Of a stretch of 64,000 nt of DNA, positions 42,386 to 48,970 are shown one piece after another. The stretch covers positions 62,001 through 126,000 of the forward strand of contig CANNGJ010000003.1 in NCBI GenBank assembly GCA_947504185.1, read 5' to 3'. Within the stretch, counting starts at the first letter, position 1; every line of letters starts with the position of its first letter. Source of the stretch: an uncultured Tenacibaculum sp. (GTDB lineage: Bacteria; Bacteroidota; Bacteroidia; Flavobacteriales; Flavobacteriaceae). The notes under the pieces were generated by a model. That model was not told the origin of the DNA. It did not search any database and saw only the letters and a list, made by a program, of their open reading frames with translations. The position numbers were made by a program, and so were the translations under genes.

Positions 42386-42988
42386 TTGGGTTTAAAATAT
42401 GACAAAATGATTCGTAATATTATTGTTTCTCTTCCATTAATATTACTTATGATATTTGATGTCTTTGAAATTTTTTCAAGAGAGTCTTACTTATACCCTT
42501 TACTTTTTATTTTTAGTTTTTTACTTTTAATTGTTGAGATAAAATTATCCATCAAACATGAATTACACTTTTCTAAAAAAGTTCTTAAAAGGTTTTTATT
42601 GTTTTTATTTTCATATCTCATTTTTTATATAGTTTTTGGCTCTTTCTATTTTGTTAAAAAATTAAATTCTCCATATTTTCTTAACTATATTAATATTATA
42701 AAGCTAGTTGAAGATGTTTATCCAGAAAACAAAGAATTTAAAATTTTATACTATAACGATAAATATATATTTGTTAAAGTGATACCCCAAGATGAAGAGA
42801 CAGGTGATGTACATGTTTTCAAACAAGATGCTTTTTTTAATGATTATAGTCAATCAAAAATATTAAATGATTTATTTAAAAAATCTAAAATTTTAGAGAA
42901 AAATGATTCTATTTATAGTTCAAAAATTGACAGCCTAAATCATATAATTAAAAAGTTAAAACAGAAAAAATCTATAGAAGTGGAATAG
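42386..42988 (+). CDS. Membrane protein, rear part of a possibly frameshifted gene
   Basis: Up to 200 residues from TTG 42386, or 193 from ATG 42407. About three hydrophobic segments (10-25, 35-52, 67-87) precede a soluble domain (about 90-200) with a coiled-coil-like Lys-rich tail. The frame is open upstream to 42266, which suggests it is the continuation of the preceding ORF. Its last six codons (S-I-E-V-E-stop) come from the duplicated truB end, so the C-terminus was shaped by the insertion. No family is recognised. Confidence 0.55.
   Translation: MGLKYDKMIRNIIVSLPLILLMIFDVFEIFSRESYLYPLLFIFSFLLLIVEIKLSIKHELHFSKKVLKRFLLFLFSYLIFYIVFGSFYFVKKLNSPYFLNYINIIKLVEDVYPENKEFKILYYNDKYIFVKVIPQDEETGDVHVFKQDAFFNDYSQSKILNDLFKKSKILEKNDSIYSSKIDSLNHIIKKLKQKKSIEVE
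42967..42987 (+). repeat. Right copy of the 21-bp truB-end repeat
   Basis: Near-identical (20/21) to the end of truB at 42067-42087. It supplies the final codons and the stop of the inserted ORF. Downstream sequence leads into the outer-membrane protein gene, the likely original neighbour of truB. Confidence 0.8.
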
Positions 42989-43022
42989 TTCTTGCCTTAA
43001 TGTGCTAAAATTATTTACCACT

Positions 43023-43559
43023 ATGAAAAAACTACTACTCTTAATAGCAGTAATATTACTTGCTAACTTAACTACCAACGCTCAAGAAAAGCGTCCTTTT
43101 TTTACAGGAACTTTAAACTTTACTTTTGCTTTAAACGACAATTATGTTTTGTTTGAACCAGATGACGACGAAGAACTTTTAGAGTTTTCTGCACTGATGA
43201 CTCGCTTTGGTATCGGTTACCAGTTTGATAAAAAATGGGCAGGTATTGTTAATTTAGGCTACGATCATCATACTAGATTTGATATAAACGCAATACCAAT
43301 GTTTGGAACTTTACGCTATAATATTTCTGAAGATGGTTACGACACCTTTTTTACTCAGGCTAGTTATGGTAATCTTTGGAGACCTTCTAACAAATACGAA
43401 AACGGAAGCTATTATGCCTTTGGTGTTGGAGCACAAATAGGAGGCTCTAGCAGATGGCATGCTGTTATCCATTTAGACTTTCATCGAAAAAAAATTAACG
43501 ATTTTAAAAATGGTAATTTAGATAGTGTATCGCTAGGAATAGGATTTAGCTTTTTTTAA
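43023..43559 (+). CDS. Secreted or outer-membrane beta-barrel protein, unknown
   Basis: A 178-aa protein starting MKKLLLLIAVILLANLTTNA, a clean signal peptide cut before Q-E-K-R-P. The mature part alternates aromatic and polar residues, ends in a terminal aromatic (S-F-F), and holds an acidic P-D-D-D-E-E loop; this suits a small outer membrane barrel. I chose ATG 43023 over an upstream GTG at 43002, which would place seven residues ahead of the signal peptide. Its 3' end overlaps the convergent gene by 14 bp. Confidence 0.82.
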   Translation: MKKLLLLIAVILLANLTTNAQEKRPFFTGTLNFTFALNDNYVLFEPDDDEELLEFSALMTRFGIGYQFDKKWAGIVNLGYDHHTRFDINAIPMFGTLRYNISEDGYDTFFTQASYGNLWRPSNKYENGSYYAFGVGAQIGGSSRWHAVIHLDFHRKKINDFKNGNLDSVSLGIGFSFF

Positions 43560-44034
43560 GAAAACGGTTATACCAACTGTCTGTAATTGGAACTTCCCAG
43601 TAATTTTCTAATTCAAATTTTGTTTGAATTAAATTGTCAAAAATTATTGTTTTTCCAATTACAGCTTTATTTTTAATCAACTTTTTAAAGTCTTTTAGTT
43701 CTTTATACTGTGTGTATTCACCTTGCTTAAAACACACATTCATTTTATCTAATAATTCAATTTCATACTCTTGTTGCAACTGTAAAATAAACGTTACTTG
43801 CGCATCGATATCAGCATTTTTTAATTCAGCGTTTTCTTCTGCTAAAAAAATAATAAATCGATTGTATAAAAACTGAAATGATGCTTTAAAGTCACTATTA
43901 TCAGATTTCCATTCATCAATAAAAGTTTGTAATTTTTCTTTTAGACCTTCAATTTCTTGAGGATAAAATTTTCTACTTGAAGGGTAGATCCAAACTTTTG
44001 CTTCTTCTGATAAAGTACTGTAATCAACAAACAT
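43546..44034 (-). CDS. Conserved Bacteroidota protein of unknown function
   Basis: A 162-aa cytoplasmic protein that begins M-F-V-D-Y-S-T-L-S-E-E-A-K-V-W-I-Y-P-S-S-R-K and is rich in charged helices. Related proteins are sometimes labelled ABC transporter ATPase in databases, but no Walker motifs are present, so that label does not fit. The start is set at 44034 because a TATATTTG box lies at 44054-44061; the longer frame from 44094 would begin upstream of that promoter. Confidence 0.75.
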   Translation of the reverse strand: MFVDYSTLSEEAKVWIYPSSRKFYPQEIEGLKEKLQTFIDEWKSDNSDFKASFQFLYNRFIIFLAEENAELKNADIDAQVTFILQLQQEYEIELLDKMNVCFKQGEYTQYKELKDFKKLIKNKAVIGKTIIFDNLIQTKFELENYWEVPITDSWYNRFLKKS

Positions 44035-44053
44035 AATAACGCTTTCGGTTCGG

Positions 44054-44061
44054 CAAATATA
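44054..44061 (-). promoter_or_regulatory. -7 box TATATTTG that decides the start at 44034
   Basis: A perfect TAnnTTTG box on the minus strand, 19 bp upstream of the chosen start. It makes the longer in-frame start at 44094 unlikely. Confidence 0.55.
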
Positions 44062-44070
44062 CAGAAAACA

Positions 44071-44104
44071 AATCCCCTTTTTGACTGTATTCAAAAAGGG
44101 GATT
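44071..44104 (-). terminator. Terminator of the thioredoxin-like gene
   Basis: A 14-bp perfect stem around AATCCCCTTTTT/AAAAAGGGGATT with a 6-base loop, followed on the minus strand by TTTGTTTT-like sequence. Confidence 0.8.
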
Positions 44105-44124
44105 CTTCATTAATTTTTTATTGA

Positions 44125-44712
44125 TTAGATAAACGATATAATATCTTTCTGAACATCATTCCCTTTATCTTTATTATACCAAACTTGTAAGTCTTTTTTA
44201 AACTCAGCATCCAAGCTTCCATGTTCATTTTTATAATCAGCAACCATTTTAGTAGCAGTTGTTGGTCTTGGTCCCCAAGTAGAAATCACTTCATTTTTAT
44301 TATCTAAAGCAATTAATTTAGGTATTGATCTACCTCCGTTTGTTAAAAACTCATCCATCAATTCAACATTCTCATCTCTAAGAACCAATTTTAAATTAAT
44401 ATTTGGATTTTCTTCAGCTATTTTATGAATTACTGGTAAGTTTTGAGCAGCATCTCCACACCAACCTTCAGTTAAAACCAACCAAGTTTGTGGCTCTTTT
44501 ACATCTTTAACCTTCGCAATAGTTTCTTCAGTAAGCTTAATAGTTTTATCTAAACGTTTCATACGTTTATCGTTTAACAAACTATAATTTAATAAATCTT
44601 CTGATTGATTTGGTCCTGTAGATTTTCCTTGATCTAATAACTCTTTAACAAGAGTTTTGTATTCTGGGTATGAAATTGCTTTTTGTAAGCTGTTTTTAAT
44701 TATTTCTTTCAT
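44125..44712 (-). CDS. Cytoplasmic thioredoxin-like protein with W-C-G-D-A active site
   Basis: A 195-aa thioredoxin-family protein without a signal peptide. The active-site segment is T-E-G-W-C85-G-D-A-A-Q-N-L-P, so only one Cys of the usual CxxC is kept, and the cis-Pro region reads S-I-P-K-L-I-A-L. The single-Cys form resembles the lipoprotein at 11.4 kb. Known members of this kind are often annotated simply as thioredoxin family; activity is uncertain. It is monocistronic with a clear terminator. Confidence 0.85.
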   Translation of the reverse strand: MKEIIKNSLQKAISYPEYKTLVKELLDQGKSTGPNQSEDLLNYSLLNDKRMKRLDKTIKLTEETIAKVKDVKEPQTWLVLTEGWCGDAAQNLPVIHKIAEENPNINLKLVLRDENVELMDEFLTNGGRSIPKLIALDNKNEVISTWGPRPTTATKMVADYKNEHGSLDAEFKKDLQVWYNKDKGNDVQKDIISFI

Positions 44713-44819
44713 CTTCTTTATGCTGTATTACAAAAATATCTGTTTCTATTTAAAAGCTCAGCTACCTATGTTACAAAGCATGAAAATAGATTACAATAGA
44801 CGAGAAAATTTGATAGAGC

Positions 44820-45788
44820 TTACACTTCTTCTAACTTCTGACTTTCTAACCTTTTTAAATTAGTGATAATATCCTTAGTCATTGAAGCTAAATCGAATTG
44901 ATGTTGCCATCCCCAATCTTTTCTTGCCTGAGAATCGTCAATAATTTGAGGCCAGCTATCTGCAATCGCTTGTCTAAAATCTGGATTATAAGTAATCGTA
45001 AAATCAGGAATATATTTTTGAATTTCAGTAGCAATTTCTTTCGGCGTAAAACTTATTGCTGCTAAATTATACGAAGTTCTTGTTTTAATTTTATCTGCAT
45101 CCGCTTGCATTAATTGGATCGTCGCATTAATTGCATCGTCCATATACATCATTGGCAAACGTGTATTCTCTGATAAGAAACACTCAAAAGTCCCTTTCTT
45201 TAAAGCATCAAAATAAATATCAACCGCATAATCCGTTGTTCCTCCACCTGGCAACGTTTTCCAACTAATAATTCCAGGATAACGAATACTTCTTACATCA
45301 ACTCCATATTTATCATGGTAATAATTACACCAGTGCTCTCCGGCAACTTTACTAATTCCGTATACTGTTGATGGTTCCATTACAGTTTGCTGCGGTGTGT
45401 TTATTTTTGGTGATGTTGGCCCAAATGACGCCATTGAACTTGGCCAATATACTTTTTCAATATGTTTTTCTTTGGCTATTTCTAAAACAGCTAATAAAGA
45501 AGTCATATTTAAATCCCAACCTTTTAAAGGATACTTTTCTGCAGTAGCAGATAGCATCGCTGCCATTAAATAGACTTGATTTACCTCATACTTCTGAATC
45601 ACATTTAAAATACCTTCTTTATCGGTTGCGTCAATAATTTCAAAAGGTCCTGAACTCATCATTTCTGCTCCTCCTTCTCTAATATCGGAAGCTATAACAT
45701 TATCATTACCGTATATAGAACGTAATTTTTGAGTTAACTCAGTTCCTATTTGCCCGCAAGCTCCTAAAATTAATATGGTGTCATTCAT
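44820..45788 (-). CDS. SDR-type L-threonine 3-dehydrogenase
   Basis: A 322-aa extended SDR with I-L-G-A-C-G-Q-I-G-T-E-L binding NAD at the N-terminus and the catalytic Y-G-I-S-K-V-A-G triad residues. M-A-A-M-L-S-A-T-A-E, W-P-S-S-M-A-S-F-G-P and R-Y-P-G-I-I-S match the GalE-like threonine dehydrogenases known from cold-adapted Flavobacteriaceae. It would oxidise threonine to 2-amino-3-ketobutyrate. The start is placed at 45788, 11 bp downstream of a TATTTTTG box; the 45818 start would lie upstream of it. No glycine C-acetyltransferase gene is adjacent. Confidence 0.87.
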   Translation of the reverse strand: MNDTILILGACGQIGTELTQKLRSIYGNDNVIASDIREGGAEMMSSGPFEIIDATDKEGILNVIQKYEVNQVYLMAAMLSATAEKYPLKGWDLNMTSLLAVLEIAKEKHIEKVYWPSSMASFGPTSPKINTPQQTVMEPSTVYGISKVAGEHWCNYYHDKYGVDVRSIRYPGIISWKTLPGGGTTDYAVDIYFDALKKGTFECFLSENTRLPMMYMDDAINATIQLMQADADKIKTRTSYNLAAISFTPKEIATEIQKYIPDFTITYNPDFRQAIADSWPQIIDDSQARKDWGWQHQFDLASMTKDIITNLKRLESQKLEEV

Positions 45789-45799
45789 TTTTAAAAATT

Positions 45800-45807
45800 C
45801 AAAAATA
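45800..45807 (-). promoter_or_regulatory. -7 box TATTTTTG for the threonine dehydrogenase gene
   Basis: A perfect TAnnTTTG box on the minus strand, 11 bp upstream of the chosen start codon. Confidence 0.55.
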
Positions 45808-45971
45808 TAGGTTGACAAAGTTATTAAATTTCACATTTCGCAAAAAACATTTCTACTTTTTTAACTATCAATAAATTAAAAAGATAAACAACTGATTACA
45901 AACTTATAATAATATCAGTATACATAACCCGTGTAAAATATGTACTTTTATCCCTTTAATTATTAAGTTAA

Positions 45972-46496
45972 ATGAGATATTATTTAGTCGTTTTAGTTTC
46001 TTTTTTATTGATTATTACTTCTTGTAAAAAAAACAAGGAGGAGAAAAATACTCCAGTGCAAAAAACAGGAATGAGTGCTGTTGCAAAGCACACTCCGTTT
46101 GCAAAACTTGATGAAGCATCAATAAAAGAAATAAAAGACTGGAAAGAGTATTTTATTATAGAAGAGTTTTTGCAACAGTTTGAAAAAACCTCAGCAACAG
46201 AAGCTTTAAACAATGCTATAGAGTTAAAAACATTAACCAAACAACTAAAGGATAGTTTAAATATTGAAACATTAAAAACCTCAGCATTTAAAGCTCGAAT
46301 TAATGTTTTTCAGAATGAAGTTCTACGATTAACCGACATGACTTTTATTCCTTCAATCACATCACAACAAGTAAATAGTCAAGTTGAAAAAACTTTAGCT
46401 CTTTTTGGAAGTATGAATGATAAAATTAATACTGTTTATGCTAAAAAACGTTTTGACAAAGCAATTAAATTAGATAGCCTTTTTACTATTGAATAG
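45972..46496 (+). CDS. Small unknown lipoprotein
   Basis: A 174-aa exported protein with lipobox L-I-I-T-S-C (Cys17) followed by K-K-N-K-E-E-K-N. The mature part is helical and charged, with no known catalytic motif; F-I-I-E-E-F-L-Q-Q-F and repeated Lys/Thr stretches suggest a helical bundle. It is convergent with recX, overlapping its end by 11 bp. No family is recognised. Confidence 0.8.
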   Translation: MRYYLVVLVSFLLIITSCKKNKEEKNTPVQKTGMSAVAKHTPFAKLDEASIKEIKDWKEYFIIEEFLQQFEKTSATEALNNAIELKTLTKQLKDSLNIETLKTSAFKARINVFQNEVLRLTDMTFIPSITSQQVNSQVEKTLALFGSMNDKINTVYAKKRFDKAIKLDSLFTIE

Positions 46497-46953
46497 TATT
46501 TAACGCTTCGTAAATTAAACGACTTTCATACCCTCTATATAGAAGGTAATCTGCTATTTTCTTTTTTCTTTTATATAGGTTTGTTTCAGTAACTAGCTTA
46601 TTTTTTTTCTCTACCAACTCATATAAAGTTGCTATATAATCTTGCTCGTTAATCTCTTTTAACGCTGATTTTATATTATAAGTAGAGATATCACGGAATT
46701 TTAATTCTCTTGTAATACGCACTCTTCCCCATTTCTTTATTCTGAATTTTCCGCGTGCAAAACTTTTTGCAAATCGTTCTTCATTTAAAAAATTGTGTTC
46801 TAACAAGTGAAGTAAAATATATTCTTTAGCTTCAGAAATTAAATTGTATTCGGTTAGTTTTTTTTCAATTTCTTTATGACAGCGATCTTGATATACGCAA
46901 TACTGCTCTATCTTTCTTTTAATTTCATCAACTGTAAAGACTTGTTTATTCAT
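46486..46953 (-). CDS. recX: Regulatory protein RecX
   Basis: A 155-aa RecX-family protein, which modulates RecA filaments. It has helical three-residue-repeat features such as Y-C-x-Y-Q-D-R-C-H-K-E-I and F-L-N-E-E-R-F-A-K-S-F-A-R-G-K-F, then W-G-R-V-R-I and L-x-x-R-G-Y-E-S. I start it at 46953 (MNKQVF); the 46980 alternative lies upstream of a TATTTTCG-like box at 46958-46965. It overlaps the convergent lipoprotein at its 3' end. Confidence 0.9.
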   Translation of the reverse strand: MNKQVFTVDEIKRKIEQYCVYQDRCHKEIEKKLTEYNLISEAKEYILLHLLEHNFLNEERFAKSFARGKFRIKKWGRVRITRELKFRDISTYNIKSALKEINEQDYIATLYELVEKKNKLVTETNLYKRKKKIADYLLYRGYESRLIYEALNTIQ

Positions 46954-46957
46954 GCTA

Positions 46958-46965
46958 CGAAAATA
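46958..46965 (-). promoter_or_regulatory. -7-like box TATTTTCG, four bases before recX
   Basis: A near-match to TAnnTTTG on the minus strand that ends 4 bp before the recX start, as seen for rbfA, dusB and mce. Confidence 0.4.
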
Positions 46966-46970
46966 CCATC

Positions 46971-47684
46971 CTATTTCCAATTATTTAAAAAAGAAACTAC
47001 CTTTTCTTTATAACTAGCTCCGATAGGTATTTCAGTGGAATTTACTTCGATATCATTTACTGTAAAAGCAGATATTTTATCTATGTTAATAATATAAGAA
47101 CGATGTACTCGTAAAAAGTTTTTAGCCTTTAATTCTTGCTCTATCTCGCTAATTCTATACTTAGAAACTATACGTTTATTATCAACTGTATGAATCTTGA
47201 TATAATCTTTTAAACTTTCGATAAATAAAATATCGTTTACAATTACTTTATGGTGCTTATTTCCTGACTTTATCAACATAAAATCATCTGAAATAGTATT
47301 GGCAGAATTACTTATTTCTGGTGTCTGTTTTTGTTCTCTTAAAAAGCGCTCAATCGATTTAAAAAAACGCTCGAAAGTTATTGGCTTTAACAGATAGTCT
47401 TCTACTCCCAAATCATAACCCTCTATAGCATAATCTCGATAAGCAGTTGTAAAAATAGTTTTAGGCGGATTTTTTAATGATTTTAAGAAATCAATACCAG
47501 TTAAATTTGGCATTTTTATATCTAGGAATAATAAATCTACTTGCTGTGTATTTAATATTTCGAATGCCTTTATTGCATTATTACAGGTTGCTACAATTTC
47601 TAATGAATCAATTTTAGCAATATGCTTTTCCATCAATCTAATTGCCAAAGGCTCATCATCTACAACCAAACATCTTGTTTTCAT
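46971..47684 (-). CDS. LytTR-family response regulator
   Basis: A 237-aa regulator with a receiver domain (1-120; acidic D9-D10, phosphoacceptor D55 in F-L-D-I-K-M-P, K102-equivalent in L-L-K-P-I) and a LytTR DNA-binding domain (about 130-235; I-E-S-L-K-D-Y-I-K-I-H and R-V-H-R-S-Y-I-I-N). It lies 4 bp after its kinase on the same strand and is divergent, with it, from the TonB-dependent receptor. Direct repeats bound by LytTR are not obvious nearby. Confidence 0.94.
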   Translation of the reverse strand: MKTRCLVVDDEPLAIRLMEKHIAKIDSLEIVATCNNAIKAFEILNTQQVDLLFLDIKMPNLTGIDFLKSLKNPPKTIFTTAYRDYAIEGYDLGVEDYLLKPITFERFFKSIERFLREQKQTPEISNSANTISDDFMLIKSGNKHHKVIVNDILFIESLKDYIKIHTVDNKRIVSKYRISEIEQELKAKNFLRVHRSYIINIDKISAFTVNDIEVNSTEIPIGASYKEKVVSFLNNWK

Positions 47685-47688
47685 ATTT

Positions 47689-48768
47689 CTAATTTTGGTT
47701 TATTTTTAGCACTACTGTAAAATCATTTTCTGTAGGATATATATCTAAGCTATAATTATTCTTATAAATTAAAGCTAATTGTTTTCTAATATTGGATAGT
47801 CCTATACTTTCTTCACCTTTTAATTCTTCATCAGCAGAAATTGTATTCGAAATATGAAACTCAAACTCATCATCTTTATTTGAAATATGAATCGTTATTT
47901 TAGGTGACCCACTATCTTCTCCTGCACCATGTTTAAAAGCATTTTCTACTAAAGACAATAATATTAAAGGCGGTATTTCTGTATCATTTTCTACCGCTAT
48001 TGTAAAAGAAACTTGCAACCTATCATCGTATCTTAACTTTTCTAAAGATATATAGTTTTTTAACAATTCTATTTCGCTTGACAGTGTAACAAACTTCGTA
48101 TTGCATCGATACAAAACATGATCTAATATTTCAGATAACTTCCCAATTGATTCAGATGTTTTCGGTGAATTATCTATTGACAATGAATAAATATTATTTA
48201 ACGTATTGAATAAAAAATGAGGGTTTAATTGCGCTTTTAATGTTTTTAATTCTATTTCTGTTTTTTCTTTGGATAAAGAAAGTTTTTTAGACTTCTCTCG
48301 CTCATCTTCAAAGTAGTATTTAACAGCCACAAACACTAACGAATTCAGTAAGATATTGGGAATGTATTTTGCCAATAACCACCTATAATCTGTAAATATT
48401 TCTTGTATTGATTCTTGTTCAAAAGGGGGTATTCTTATTATTGGTTCACCTACATGCACTACTAAAATTCTACTAACAACACCTAAAAGGTAAATAACAC
48501 CACAAAAAACAAGAATTGCTAAAATATACTTTTTTGTTTTTATAAACCTAGGTATCCAAAAATAGGCTATAAAATACGAAGCTACTATTTGCATAGAGAA
48601 TCCTATAGAATTAAAAACAAGCCCTTCAAAAATTGTAAAGTGTTGATTCTTCTCGTTTATAATTATATCTCTAAAAAGGTCTAGTAAAAAGAGAGCTGTC
48701 CAAAATAAAACATGAAGTAATATTCTATTGCCTTTTATATATGTTGATATTTTATGTAATCTATTCAT
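47689..48768 (-). CDS. LytS-like membrane sensor histidine kinase
   Basis: A 359-aa kinase. About four transmembrane helices (15-35, 48-70, 80-102, 135-150) lead to a coiled linker and a His_kinase domain with the phosphoacceptor His in L-N-P-H-F-L-F-N-T-L-N-N. The HATPase_c signatures N-A-F-K-H-G and G-I-G-L-S-N follow. I start it at 48768, since the ATG at 48777 overlaps a TACTTTTG promoter box. It forms a two-gene operon with the LytTR regulator. Confidence 0.92.
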   Translation of the reverse strand: MNRLHKISTYIKGNRILLHVLFWTALFLLDLFRDIIINEKNQHFTIFEGLVFNSIGFSMQIVASYFIAYFWIPRFIKTKKYILAILVFCGVIYLLGVVSRILVVHVGEPIIRIPPFEQESIQEIFTDYRWLLAKYIPNILLNSLVFVAVKYYFEDEREKSKKLSLSKEKTEIELKTLKAQLNPHFLFNTLNNIYSLSIDNSPKTSESIGKLSEILDHVLYRCNTKFVTLSSEIELLKNYISLEKLRYDDRLQVSFTIAVENDTEIPPLILLSLVENAFKHGAGEDSGSPKITIHISNKDDEFEFHISNTISADEELKGEESIGLSNIRKQLALIYKNNYSLDIYPTENDFTVVLKINQN

Positions 48769-48774
48769 ACCAAA

Positions 48775-48782
48775 CAAAAGTA
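48775..48782 (-). promoter_or_regulatory. -7 box TACTTTTG for the LytS/LytTR pair
   Basis: A TAnnTTTG match on the minus strand, 6 bp before ATG 48768. It overlaps the alternative start at 48777, which argues for the shorter protein. Confidence 0.55.
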
Positions 48783-48970
48783 ATCGCTATCATTTAATTT
48801 ATTTTCTAAAATCGACAAAAACCGTTTTTTTACTCCTAAATGCAACATTACATCATCTAAACAAGTCTTTTATATCACACATCGCTTAAACGTCGACTTT
48901 TTGCACCCATTTATCTATTCTCAGAATAGCACTTTATAATCTAACTCATATTTGCACTATAAATAAAATA

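Noticed and set aside
43546..44034. ABC transporter ATPase label for this family
   Set aside because: No Walker A, Walker B or ABC signature is present; listed as unknown.
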